In this document: piece by piece, positions 26,873 to 36,193 of the stretch
How positions within the stretch are numbered: the stretch's first letter is position 1
How the letters are laid out: every line of letters starts with the position of its first letter
NCBI RefSeq assembly: GCF_000156715.1
Contig: NZ_DS999311.1
Span: forward strand, 124,001 to 188,000
Direction of reading: 5' to 3'
DNA from: Francisella philomiragia subsp. philomiragia ATCC 25015
GTDB taxonomy: Bacteria; Pseudomonadota; Gammaproteobacteria; Francisellales; Francisellaceae
DNA: 64,000 nucleotides
Translations under genes and position numbers: made by a program
The notes under the pieces: generated by a model
What the model saw: only the letters and a program-made list of their open reading frames with translations
What the model was told of the DNA's origin: nothing
Databases searched by the model: none

Positions 26873-27817
26873 TTAGTTTTGGAAATATTTTTTAAATGAA
26901 TCTTTGTACTTAACTAACTCCTCATAAGTAAGTAAAAACACACCATCCCCACCATCTGCGAAGCTTAACCATGTAAATGGAATATCTGGACATAAGTCCA
27001 TAAGTGCATACTGACTATTGCCAACCTCAACTATTAATACTCCTTTCTCTGTCATATACTGGTCAGCTTCAAGAATTATTCTTTTTGCTAAGTCTAAACC
27101 ATCATTTCCAGCTTCTAGAGCAAGTTTAGGTTCATAATGATACTCTTGTGGCATACTATTTAAATCTTCTCTATCAACATACGGAGGATTCGAGACAATC
27201 AAATCATATTTTTGACCTTGAAGATTATCAAATAGATCAGACTTAACAGCTTTTACCCTATCACTTAACTGATGTTTCTTGATATTATGATTTGCTACAG
27301 CTAAAGCATCATCGGATATATCCACCAAAGTTATATTCGCATCTTCGAAGACATTACTACAAGCAATACCAATACAGCCACTACCAGTACACAAATCTAA
27401 TACATTAGTGACATCATCAATATCATTAATCCATGGTGAAAACTCATTACGTATAAGCTCAGCTATTGGAGAACGAGGAATAATAACTCGCTCATCAATA
27501 TCAAACTCCATACCTGCGAACCATGCTTTCTTTAAGATATATGGCAATGGTTTACGCTGACATGTCCTTTGGTATACATACTCTATGATTTTTTGCTTTT
27601 CTTCTTTTAAAAGTCTTGCAGCAACCATATTACTATCAATATCATGAGATATATTTATTGCACTAAGTACAAGGTGTACTGCCTCATCCCAAATAGACTC
27701 AGAACCATGACCAAAATAAACATTATTTGCGGTCATCTCGGAGATTGTCCAACGGATATAATCTCTAATTGTATGTAGATTATCTATAATATCTTGTTGT
27801 TTTTCATTTGAATACAT
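26873..27817 (-). CDS. prmB: 50S ribosomal protein L3 glutamine methyltransferase PrmB
   Basis: PrmB methylates a glutamine of ribosomal protein L3 using S-adenosylmethionine. The 314-residue protein shows the SAM motif VLDLCTGSGCIGIA and the N5-glutamine methyltransferase signature SNPPYVDRED near residue 210. YHYEPKLALEAGNDGLDL favours PrmB over the related PrmC, and so does the N-terminal region. It lies 3 bases downstream of cysS and is probably co-transcribed. Confidence 0.92.
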   Translation of the reverse strand: MYSNEKQQDIIDNLHTIRDYIRWTISEMTANNVYFGHGSESIWDEAVHLVLSAINISHDIDSNMVAARLLKEEKQKIIEYVYQRTCQRKPLPYILKKAWFAGMEFDIDERVIIPRSPIAELIRNEFSPWINDIDDVTNVLDLCTGSGCIGIACSNVFEDANITLVDISDDALAVANHNIKKHQLSDRVKAVKSDLFDNLQGQKYDLIVSNPPYVDREDLNSMPQEYHYEPKLALEAGNDGLDLAKRIILEADQYMTEKGVLIVEVGNSQYALMDLCPDIPFTWLSFADGGDGVFLLTYEELVKYKDSFKKYFQN

Positions 27818-27820
27818 TTA

Positions 27821-29200
27821 TTAACCTTTCTTCCACGTAGTACCAGTTGCACTATCTTCTAATATTATGCCTTGATTTTGAAGCTCATTTCTAATCTCAT
27901 CAGCTCTAGCATAATTTTTGTCTTTTTTAGCTTGAGCACGTTCTGCTATGAGCTTCTCAATTTCACTAACATCAATACCGTCACCCTGTTTGAAATACTC
28001 TTCTATATCCGTAAATAGAATACCTAAAACATCACAAAGCTTACGTAACAAAAACGCATAACCACTAGCTTTATATTTATTTACTGTCTTAAGAGTATTT
28101 ATTTCTTTAGCTAGGCTAAACAAAACAGCTAAAGCTTCTGGAGTATTAAAATCATTATCCATAGCTTTGATAAACTTCTCTTCATACTCATTAGCATCAT
28201 CTGGTAGATTTACCTCAACTGGCTCTATATCTCGAAGAGCATTAAATAATCTCTCTACCGATGCTCTAGCGTTATCTAGATTTTCTTTTGAATAATTAAT
28301 CTCACTTCTATATACAGTAGATGCCAAGAAATATCTTATAACCTCAGGATGATATTCTTCTATCACTTCATTGATTGTAAAGAAGTTATTTAAAGATTTT
28401 GACATTTTTTCAGCATTAACTTTGACCATACCTGAATGTAACCAGTAATTAGCAAAAGTACATTCATTACAAGCTTCTGATTGTGCTATTTCATTCTCAT
28501 GATGAGGGAATCTTAAATCAGAACCACCCGCATGGATATCAAAAGTATCCCCTAATAGTTTCTTAGACATTGCAGAACACTCAATATGCCAACCTGGACG
28601 ACCAGCTCCCCACGGTGAATCCCAAGCAGGCTCACCCTCTTTTGCCATTTTCCAAAGTACAAAATCCATAGGATTTTCTTTTTCTTCAACAACATCAACT
28701 CTCGAACCCTGCTCAAGTGCTTCAAGGTTTTGTTTACTTAATTTACCATAATCAGCAAACTTAGCAACTCGATAAAACACATCTCCATTAGTACCTTGAT
28801 AGGCGAATCCTTTCTCAACAAGAGTTTCAATCATAGCTATCATTTCAGGGATAGTTTGTGTTGCTCTTGGCTCTTTTGTCGGTCGTAGGATATTTAACTT
28901 ATCAAAAGCATCGTGCATTGATTTGATAGTTCTCTCAACTAGCTGATCTGTTGTTTCACCATTTTCATTAGCTCTTTTGATAATCTTGTCATCAATATCT
29001 GTAATATTACGTACAAAAGTAACATCAAAACCACGATATTTAAAATATCTATTGATAACATCAAAGGCTATATTTGTACGAGCATGTCCAATGTGACAAT
29101 CATCATAAACCGTAATACCACAAACATACATCTTGATTTTGTTAGGTTCAATTGGCTTAAATTCTTCTTTTTTACCAGATAAAGAGTTATAAAAAATCAT
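27821..29200 (-). CDS. cysS: Cysteinyl-tRNA synthetase
   Basis: CysS charges tRNA-Cys. The 459-residue protein has the HIGH motif (CHIGHARTN) near residue 36, KMSKS in EKMSKSLNN near residue 268, and the zinc-site residues VCGIT, ECSAMS and HHENE. The C-terminal anticodon-binding part (RAQAKKDKNYARADEIRNEL) is complete. It lies 77 bases downstream of the large pilin PilX-A and 3 bases upstream of prmB. Confidence 0.97.
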   Translation of the reverse strand: MIFYNSLSGKKEEFKPIEPNKIKMYVCGITVYDDCHIGHARTNIAFDVINRYFKYRGFDVTFVRNITDIDDKIIKRANENGETTDQLVERTIKSMHDAFDKLNILRPTKEPRATQTIPEMIAMIETLVEKGFAYQGTNGDVFYRVAKFADYGKLSKQNLEALEQGSRVDVVEEKENPMDFVLWKMAKEGEPAWDSPWGAGRPGWHIECSAMSKKLLGDTFDIHAGGSDLRFPHHENEIAQSEACNECTFANYWLHSGMVKVNAEKMSKSLNNFFTINEVIEEYHPEVIRYFLASTVYRSEINYSKENLDNARASVERLFNALRDIEPVEVNLPDDANEYEEKFIKAMDNDFNTPEALAVLFSLAKEINTLKTVNKYKASGYAFLLRKLCDVLGILFTDIEEYFKQGDGIDVSEIEKLIAERAQAKKDKNYARADEIRNELQNQGIILEDSATGTTWKKG

Positions 29201-29277
29201 AAACTAAAAGTCCATCTCTAGAATCTTATAATATAAGTTATCAGTATAACTAAATTTTAATATTTTTGGAAAAAATC

Positions 29278-31092
29278 TTAATAACTGAAGTTCTTATAAA
29301 CTATATTCAAATATGGTGAAACATTATTAAGCTCAGCCATTGTATCACAACCACCACTATATGCTCCACATCCACTATCAAGATAAACCCTAGAAGAAGT
29401 ATTACAATTGCCATTGATAGTACAAGTAAAACCATCTGGCATTGCATAAATCCTACCACTACTATCTCTAGCAATTTGATAATTTGCTCCATATATAGCC
29501 ACTCTGCTTATCAGTGCTGAATTTGAGATATTTTCAACATATATATTACTATTAGTGATAATAAATAATGCTCCATATTTAGCTATAATTTTTTGAATAG
29601 TTTGTCCAGAGAAACTATTATTTGGTAACACTAGTGATGGTGCTCCCACTCCATAATTATAGAGATATTTATATCTAGTATTACCACTGTAATAAAATAT
29701 ATAGAATTGTGTTGCATTTTTCTTGATAATAACTGGCTTATTGGTAACATTAGCTGTTAAAATTGATTTAGTTGAACCTACTCCATCACCCAGTGTATAA
29801 GGAGCATCATAATTAAAATCTATAATATTAGTACCTTGAAAAATTAATGGTACTGCACCAAATAGTGTAAATAAACTATCCGGAACGACTGTAAAAACCT
29901 CTTTATCATTAAAATTGGTTGAGCCGGTGACAAAGCTATCTGTTAGTGTAGCCACATAAGTTTTAGTAATTGAGACATATATTGTCCGATAGACATCTAT
30001 ATTGTAACTACCACTTCTAAGAAATTTCTCCAAAATCATTAACTTCGGTACATCTTCTACATTATCAAAGTACCATGTCACATTAACAATATCACCACCA
30101 TCAAACTCTTCTAATCCAGAGACCTCTTTCCAGTTTGATAAAGATACTTCCGCTGTTGATGGATTATTCTTGATATCATTGAGAGTAGCTGAAGAAGTAT
30201 AAACCCTATCCAAATCATACACAGCTAAATACAGAGTCCATTGACCACCCTCAAGACCCCAACCTATACTAAAATGATAATAACTCAAAGCCAAAACATC
30301 AGGGAAAGTCATAGTAAGAGTATTGCCATATATGTTGATAGTAAAACTGCGTGAACCATTATCCAAACAAGGTCCCCTATAATCACCATGATCATGGTGA
30401 GCATCCCAAGAGTTCTCTGATACAACTATTCTATTTCCACCGTCCTCTGGCTTATGACATAAAATATACTTTATATTACCATTGCCTTGCTCAACAATAT
30501 AATCAGACTCTGAGCCAGTACCATCATATCCATCTATTATTGGCTTTCGTAAATACCCAATATAACCACCTTCAACGGGAGCTGCATTTTGACTTCCAAT
30601 TTTATAATTATATTCTGCTTGACTCATAGCTTCAGCATTAACATATGGTAGATTTAGAGGAATAACTGATCTGTCATACTGAGTCATAACAGAAGAACCT
30701 GGCAATATATTATAGATAAACTCTCTTACATACCTATTAATTTCTCCCTCAAAAAATCGATGAGTATATTTATAACTAAGTAGATACGGCTCTGATTCGT
30801 ATAAACCAGCATTACTATCTTCATACAAAAATTTCATACCTGAAGAGTCAATAGTTGTCTGAAATTTATAACTATCTATTGTTTCTTCTTTATCTTGTGA
30901 AGTATCTAAATTACCTATAATACTACCAAAATATCCTTCATCTACACCTATATTTTGCTTTTGATCAAGCATAGTACTAACCGCTAAAGAATCCATCCTG
31001 TAGTTATACGCAAGTGCTGATACTACTACTAGTATTACGAAGGCAAATATTAAAGATGCTAATAGTGCAGAGCCTTTAATTTTTTTTGTCAT
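29278..31092 (-). CDS. Large PilX/GspK-like minor pilin, set A (PilX-A)
   Basis: This 604-residue protein starts with a type III signal peptide-like leader: KIKG, then SALLASLIFAFVILVVV, with processing expected after G7. The fifth mature residue is alanine instead of glutamate, as in tip-located GspK-type pilins. The large ectodomain is beta-rich, and the last 71 residues (534-604) form a cysteine-rich tail (GFTCTINGNC, then LDSGCGAYSGGCD). This tail is missing from its paralogue PilX-B but reappears on the 207-residue protein at 32825. It is the last gene of set A, after PilV-A and PilW-A, and 9 bases after PilW-A. The likely role is at the pilus tip or in secretion. Confidence 0.8.
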   Translation of the reverse strand: MTKKIKGSALLASLIFAFVILVVVSALAYNYRMDSLAVSTMLDQKQNIGVDEGYFGSIIGNLDTSQDKEETIDSYKFQTTIDSSGMKFLYEDSNAGLYESEPYLLSYKYTHRFFEGEINRYVREFIYNILPGSSVMTQYDRSVIPLNLPYVNAEAMSQAEYNYKIGSQNAAPVEGGYIGYLRKPIIDGYDGTGSESDYIVEQGNGNIKYILCHKPEDGGNRIVVSENSWDAHHDHGDYRGPCLDNGSRSFTINIYGNTLTMTFPDVLALSYYHFSIGWGLEGGQWTLYLAVYDLDRVYTSSATLNDIKNNPSTAEVSLSNWKEVSGLEEFDGGDIVNVTWYFDNVEDVPKLMILEKFLRSGSYNIDVYRTIYVSITKTYVATLTDSFVTGSTNFNDKEVFTVVPDSLFTLFGAVPLIFQGTNIIDFNYDAPYTLGDGVGSTKSILTANVTNKPVIIKKNATQFYIFYYSGNTRYKYLYNYGVGAPSLVLPNNSFSGQTIQKIIAKYGALFIITNSNIYVENISNSALISRVAIYGANYQIARDSSGRIYAMPDGFTCTINGNCNTSSRVYLDSGCGAYSGGCDTMAELNNVSPYLNIVYKNFSY

Positions 31093-31101
31093 TTTAATAA
31101 C

Positions 31102-32022
31102 CTATAAGTTAATAATCTTACGAAATGTTTGCCCATCTAAATCAAAAGATACCTTAAGTGATAGATAATTAGAGGCACTGACATCTATATCAGTAGAAAC
31201 ACTATTCCATGTTACATTACCACTACTAACTGTTGCTAATTCAACTATTAGATTATCAACGCCTCTTACAAGTTCATGAGATACACCATTAGAATTACTA
31301 TCTTTGATAAAAGCATATAACGAATAGATGCTTTGGCCATTATCATCTATCACACCACTATCTCTAACATACAAAACTTGTAAAGAATATTTACCAACAT
31401 AGTCTCCAGGATAATAATCACCGCCCTGAGGGGCTCTTGAGAGATCAACAATACTACTTCCACTATTAATACTAGTCGCTTTCACAAGATTAATATGCTT
31501 TTTATTACACAGAAACAAATAATCTCCAGCAGATATATCTTCTACTGAAGTAGTATGTAATTCTGAACTAGAAGAATTTATTTGTGTAAGATAAGCACGA
31601 CTTTCTTCTTTCTTGATCATTATGTAGTCTGTACCACTTTTAAAGCACTCTCCTGAGCATCCATTTTCTAAAGCCCCTGATAGATGATCAGAAGTTGGTA
31701 GTGGCAACTGGCCTACTTGAATCATTGCTGAACTATAAAAAAAGTTATCAAGAGAGTCGGAAGTACTATCATAATATGTTTGATTTAAACTACCGAAGTT
31801 ACAAGCAAAACCAACATCTTTGATAAAATCATATAAAAAGTTCTTAACAAGTAATTCCTTTGCTTCTGTAGTTGTTTTATCCTTATACTCTGTGTAGCTA
31901 TGCTTAACTCCCATATATGTGTTAATCAATGCAGAAAGTACAATTACTGCAATCACCGTAGCAACTAATAGTTCTGTTAAAGTAAAGCCTTTTTTATTTC
32001 TTTTGTTCAAAAATGCTAGCAT
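31102..32022 (-). CDS. PilW-like minor pilin, set A (PilW-A)
   Basis: This is a 306-residue prepilin-like protein. The leader NKRNKKG precedes FTLTELLVATVIAVIVLSA, so cleavage is expected after G12 with the canonical glutamate at mature position 5 (E17). The body shares with PilW-B (34858) features such as QTYYDST, YLFLCNKKHINLVK and YSLYAFIKDSN. It is the middle gene of the PilV-PilW-PilX trio. It probably joins the priming tip complex of a type IV pilus or related secretion machine. Confidence 0.85.
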   Translation of the reverse strand: MLAFLNKRNKKGFTLTELLVATVIAVIVLSALINTYMGVKHSYTEYKDKTTTEAKELLVKNFLYDFIKDVGFACNFGSLNQTYYDSTSDSLDNFFYSSAMIQVGQLPLPTSDHLSGALENGCSGECFKSGTDYIMIKKEESRAYLTQINSSSSELHTTSVEDISAGDYLFLCNKKHINLVKATSINSGSSIVDLSRAPQGGDYYPGDYVGKYSLQVLYVRDSGVIDDNGQSIYSLYAFIKDSNSNGVSHELVRGVDNLIVELATVSSGNVTWNSVSTDIDVSASNYLSLKVSFDLDGQTFRKIINL

Positions 32023-32034
32023 CTCTATCCTCTA

Positions 32035-32733
32035 CTATAAAACACACCAAGAAGGAAGCAAATCAGAATCAAAACCAAAAGCAGTACAGTGCCATAAAAT
32101 AGCAGGGGTAATATCAGCATTAGTAAATGGTGCTACAGTTATATAAGCTCCAGAACCAAGTGGCGCATCGGCTAATGGAACTGTTGTCACAATCTGAGTG
32201 GTACCTAGATTCAATAGCACTGCTGTACTTGATGACCACTTACTCGTACTATCGGACAAGTATTGATTCCTCGCTATCTCTATATCCGCTAATACTGCTG
32301 GATCATCAATTACACTTGCATTTTTCTCAATATATATCTCATTTGCACGACGCATATAGGGGCCAAGCTCACGATCAATAATCTCAGCAACTGTTGTAGG
32401 TACATAAGCTCTCTTGATAATTTGTAATGAAAAGCTAGAGTTCGTTCCCACAAACTCACGTATACCACTACCACTATCAACTCTACTAAAAGTCAAATCT
32501 CCTAATGAACTATCATCAAAACTTCCAGTTAGCATATAGTTATCTACTCTAGACTCTAGCTCATTTGCTAACTCAACTTTTTTCTCAGTCAAAACTGCAT
32601 TTGATAATATATTTCCAATAGCATAGAAAGCCGCCATAAGAACAAATATACCTAATATTGAAGCTATTAATACCTCAATAAAAGTAAATCCTTTAGGATT
32701 TTTAACACTTATGTTCTTTTTACATCGTCTCAA
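32035..32733 (-). CDS. PilV-like minor pilin, set A (PilV-A)
   Basis: This is a 232-residue prepilin. The leader ends in VKNPKG and is followed by FTFIEVLIASILGIFVLM, with cleavage after G15 and glutamate at mature position 5 (E20). It is the first gene of set A and is followed by PilW-A after 12 bases. Its N-terminal half aligns with PilV-B (35756), for example TEKKVELANELESRV against AEKKTQLIQQLDKKI, but it carries about 115 additional C-terminal residues. Confidence 0.85.
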   Translation of the reverse strand: MRRCKKNISVKNPKGFTFIEVLIASILGIFVLMAAFYAIGNILSNAVLTEKKVELANELESRVDNYMLTGSFDDSSLGDLTFSRVDSGSGIREFVGTNSSFSLQIIKRAYVPTTVAEIIDRELGPYMRRANEIYIEKNASVIDDPAVLADIEIARNQYLSDSTSKWSSSTAVLLNLGTTQIVTTVPLADAPLGSGAYITVAPFTNADITPAILWHCTAFGFDSDLLPSWCVL

Positions 32734-32824
32734 AATATATAATCACATCAAATAAGCAGTTATTAGTAAATAGTATTTTAACATAAAAATATTTATTTAG
32801 CTCCAAACCATCTTAATCCTAATC

Positions 32825-33448
32825 TTAAATTAATTCTTGATGAATAATTCCAAAACTTAAATAACCTGAAATATCTTTAGCCAGCTTATCCATTTGCAAA
32901 CCATCTTGATTTAAAAGACTTATTTTATCATCACAATCCGCTTTTATAGTACATCCCAAACCGTCTTTAACAGCAAAAAGCTCTCTTGATGTAGTTCTAT
33001 AAAATTGAAGATTATTACCACTACTTTTTTGAATTTTGTATGAGTTTTTTACAACCCCTCCCCAAAGAATCTTATATTCTAGATTAGTATCTTTTTTGGC
33101 AGTTATTGTTATCTTTATTGGTTTATCTTTATATGCAGTATAGTCTAAATCAACAAATAATGTTTTCTTAGAAAGATTCAAACTAACTCTCTTGATATTC
33201 TCAGCAATAGTATCAATACTATATTTAACATCTGCATCAGAAACATCTATAGACTTGATATCAACATTATCACCAATTAAATAAAAAATCGCTTTATTAT
33301 CATCTAATGATATATCTGTATCACAACTAAAGTCTATAAATCCTTTATAACCACTCTGACTATCAATAAGTTGACAATTAATAGCATACACTAAATTAGA
33401 AACCAAAATAAAAATAGATATCAATAAGACAGATTTTAGTTTTAACAT
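32825..33448 (-). CDS. 207-residue secreted protein: chitinase-type module fused to a pilin tail
   Basis: This protein is not a known family member. It has a signal peptide (about 1-22) and then the two-cysteine module shared with the GH19 chitinase and the 532-residue protein: C25 and C42 are 17 apart, with G33, G36 and F-S-C-D. From about residue 145 to the end it resembles the C-terminal tail of PilX-A, with GLGCTIKADC aligned with GFTCTINGNC. It lies 9 bases after PilX-B, which lacks that tail. It thus looks like a detached pilin tail fused to a secreted module. A chitin- or glycan-binding accessory to the pilus is a plausible inference; no leader for prepilin peptidase is present. Confidence 0.7.
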   Translation of the reverse strand: MLKLKSVLLISIFILVSNLVYAINCQLIDSQSGYKGFIDFSCDTDISLDDNKAIFYLIGDNVDIKSIDVSDADVKYSIDTIAENIKRVSLNLSKKTLFVDLDYTAYKDKPIKITITAKKDTNLEYKILWGGVVKNSYKIQKSSGNNLQFYRTTSRELFAVKDGLGCTIKADCDDKISLLNQDGLQMDKLAKDISGYLSFGIIHQELI

Positions 33449-33457
33449 ATTATTTAT

Positions 33458-34861
33458 CTATATTTGAACCGTTTCAATTCGTTGATTATTAAAATTTTCT
33501 ATATATATTTTGCTATCAGTAACTATGAATTTTAAACCGTATTTAACTATTATATTCTGGATCTTTTGTTTAGGATATACTACTGGATTTGATATGCTTA
33601 TGAGCTTTGTATTAGTAGTATATAAGTACTGATAATAATGATCTCCTTCATAGACTAAAATATAGTTGCTATACTGATTCTTTCTAACAATTATTGGAGC
33701 ATTTTCTACAACTCTATCTAAGTTCACTTGTTTTTTACTAGTATCAAAAGAGTTGCCTAAACCATATACTACAAGTTTATTTCCGATAAAAAGATATAAA
33801 AAGCTTTTTGCGAGAGTTCTTGTTGGATCTAATACTTGCACATAAATATTATTATCACTAATCTCCACTCTAGTATCTATGATATCTTTTATTGAAATGA
33901 TATACCTGCTGTTAGATTGATCATACTCAACATCTTGGACAATTACATTTATATTGCCTGCATTATCTTTGCGCGTAGACAAAATTACTAGACTTGGCAT
34001 TGACTCATTTGACTGATAATACCAATCTAATGTTACTATATCTTTTGGTGTATCGGTCATTTTGATTGGTGTTGATAAATCTAAGATTGCTTTAGGTAAA
34101 TTATTTATTAGATTACTAAGCTTAGTTTTGAATATATACAAATGTTGTTTATCATATATTGCTAATAACATTTGCCAACTACCCTTACTAAGTTGCCAAC
34201 CAATCTTTAAGCTATAGTTTTCAGAAAGATCTAAGTTTTTTAGACTTATTATTTGAACATTTTTGTTCACTGATATTAATAGCCAGTCATATTCTTTCTT
34301 AATAAAACCTATATAACCTCGCTCTGTATCACTAATTTGCTCACTTGAATTAAGCCTATAGAACTTCTGTAAACTATTCATTCTGGCAACGTCAATATAC
34401 GGAACATTGATCGGCACTAATGATGAATCATAATTAATCATTGAGTGATACGGTAATTTTTTATACAAAATCTCCTTGTTTAACATTAATTCATCTCTAT
34501 AGAAAAGTTTATGTTTTATATCCACACTTATAGCCGCAGGTTGTGAATCATAGAGGTTTATCGTGACATTTCTATTAGAAAATATAGGTTGACTATCTTG
34601 TAATGTATTTTCTATATGGTAGCTCCCAAAGCTAGTATCCCCTATAGCAATAACACCTTTTTGAGATATTTCTTGGATATATTGTTGCTCTACTGTCGAT
34701 GCTATCTCTTGTGATTGCAAACTTTTTATACTTAATAAATTATATCTAACAAGATAGGTAAGACTTGATACAGTAACTAATACCACAAAAGCAAATATCA
34801 TCGCAGGCATCAATGATGATCCTGTTTTTTTTGTAAAACTTACTAAGCCAAAATAACTCAT
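33458..34861 (-). CDS. Large PilX/GspK-like minor pilin, set B (PilX-B), lacking the C-terminal tail
   Basis: This 467-residue protein is a paralogue of PilX-A. Its leader ends in FTKKTG, followed by SSLMPAMIFAFVVLVTV, with a proline at mature position 5 rather than glutamate. Parallel stretches include YIGFIKKEYDWLL against YIGYLRKPIID, and IQNIIVKYGLKFIVTDSKIY against IQKIIAKYGALFIITNSNIY. It ends right after that stretch, where PilX-A continues with its cysteine-rich tail. Its start overlaps the PilW-B stop (ATGA) and the 207-residue gene follows after 9 bases. It probably belongs to an alternative tip complex. Confidence 0.8.
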   Translation of the reverse strand: MSYFGLVSFTKKTGSSLMPAMIFAFVVLVTVSSLTYLVRYNLLSIKSLQSQEIASTVEQQYIQEISQKGVIAIGDTSFGSYHIENTLQDSQPIFSNRNVTINLYDSQPAAISVDIKHKLFYRDELMLNKEILYKKLPYHSMINYDSSLVPINVPYIDVARMNSLQKFYRLNSSEQISDTERGYIGFIKKEYDWLLISVNKNVQIISLKNLDLSENYSLKIGWQLSKGSWQMLLAIYDKQHLYIFKTKLSNLINNLPKAILDLSTPIKMTDTPKDIVTLDWYYQSNESMPSLVILSTRKDNAGNINVIVQDVEYDQSNSRYIISIKDIIDTRVEISDNNIYVQVLDPTRTLAKSFLYLFIGNKLVVYGLGNSFDTSKKQVNLDRVVENAPIIVRKNQYSNYILVYEGDHYYQYLYTTNTKLISISNPVVYPKQKIQNIIVKYGLKFIVTDSKIYIENFNNQRIETVQI

Positions 34862-35772
34862 ATTAGCACTACTTTATCATAATATTGATTGTTGGATTGA
34901 AACGATATTTTTAGAGCTTTTGCATCTATTTGATCAATATTAGTATCTTGTAATATTTCTTTCCAACTAAGTTTATCTTTATCTAGTATTGCATAAGCCA
35001 ACTTAAGATTAGAAACACCCTCCACAAGGGGATATGTAACTGCATTGTTATCACCACTTTTAACAAACATATATAAAGAGTAAGTATATTTACCCGGATT
35101 CTTTAGATTAGCTACCGCAGCTGTATAAAAGATTTGGATATTTATCTTACCTACATAATCACCTTTATTAAATTCGTTAGTTGGTGCTGAAACCAGCTTA
35201 ATCGTTTTTGTAGTATTATCAGTTTTTAGTACTTTTACAATATCAATATAATCATTATTACATAGTGCCAAATAATCCCCTTTTTGCCACTGCTGAAAAT
35301 CTTGTAAATATAAGCTTAAATTTAATGGTTTTTGAGTAAGCTCGCTAGATGAGCTGTCTGTTTTAATCATTAAGTAATTTGTATTTGGTTGATACAAAAA
35401 TCTTTGTTTAGTATACAGAGACTGTTGAAGAAATCCTTCAATCGACGATATCTTTCCCACTCTAACTGATGAAGTATCATACAAAAATTTAAACTCTTGA
35501 GGATTTTCTCCAGTTCGATTTACGTAGGTCTGATGATTATCTCCATATTTACATGATAGTCCAGCATTGATGATAGCATCTGATAATACTTTCTGAGCGG
35601 AAATGATTTTTATATTTTGCTCGGTATTAAGCTTGGCTTTGTTGTAACTTTTTTTGATAGAAATATATATATTAACAGCCATTGTAATTACAATAATCGA
35701 AATAGTAATACCAACCATAAGCTCAACTAATGTAAAACCCCAAGTAATTCGGTTTCTATAAGTTTGAGCCAT
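34858..35772 (-). CDS. PilW-like minor pilin, set B (PilW-B)
   Basis: This is a prepilin of 304 residues when started at the ATG at 35772, which has AAGGA upstream and gives a leader (MAQTYRNRITWG) of the same 12-residue length as PilW-A. A longer frame from 35826 adds 18 residues inside the preceding gene. Cleavage is expected before FTLVELMVGITISIIV, with glutamate at mature position 5. The body parallels PilW-A (QTYVNRT, YLALCNNDYIDIVK, YSLYMFVKSG). It overlaps PilV-B by 17 bases. Confidence 0.85.
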   Translation of the reverse strand: MAQTYRNRITWGFTLVELMVGITISIIVITMAVNIYISIKKSYNKAKLNTEQNIKIISAQKVLSDAIINAGLSCKYGDNHQTYVNRTGENPQEFKFLYDTSSVRVGKISSIEGFLQQSLYTKQRFLYQPNTNYLMIKTDSSSSELTQKPLNLSLYLQDFQQWQKGDYLALCNNDYIDIVKVLKTDNTTKTIKLVSAPTNEFNKGDYVGKINIQIFYTAAVANLKNPGKYTYSLYMFVKSGDNNAVTYPLVEGVSNLKLAYAILDKDKLSWKEILQDTNIDQIDAKALKISFQSNNQYYDKVVLI

Positions 35773-36106
35773 ATTTGATAATTTCCTTAGCAACACATAT
35801 ATTAAAATCTTTATTTTTAGCGACAAACTTAGTCATTTTAGAATCACTAACTCTTTTCTGAGAGAAATAATCATCGCCAATAGCTTTTGTATTAAATTTA
35901 CCTGTTAAAATATAAACAGCTATTTTTTTATCTAACTGCTGTATTAGCTGTGTTTTCTTTTCTGCTATTACTGAAGTCGTTATTGATGAGTTTATTATCA
36001 AGAATGATGATGATAAAACAAACAAAATCAATCCTGATGAGATTATACTCTCGACCAGAGATACTCCTTTTTGTTTATTCGCCTTATAAAGCTTATACTT
36101 AAACAT
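35756..36106 (-). CDS. Short PilV-like minor pilin, set B (PilV-B)
   Basis: This 116-residue prepilin has the leader KANKQKG and then VSLVESIISSGLILFVL, with cleavage after G14 and glutamate at mature position 5 (E19). It aligns with the first half of PilV-A and stops where PilV-A goes on for about 115 more residues, so it may be a truncated form or a compact variant. Its end overlaps the start of PilW-B. It is the first gene of set B. Confidence 0.8.
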   Translation of the reverse strand: MFKYKLYKANKQKGVSLVESIISSGLILFVLSSSFLIINSSITTSVIAEKKTQLIQQLDKKIAVYILTGKFNTKAIGDDYFSQKRVSDSKMTKFVAKNKDFNICVAKEIIKYGSNL

Positions 36107-36193
36107 TCAATCATTTTGTTAAGAAAATTTCTGCCATATACTAACATAGCTATTTTTTTAAGTCACTTTTTCAGAGATTTAATTTTAAATATC

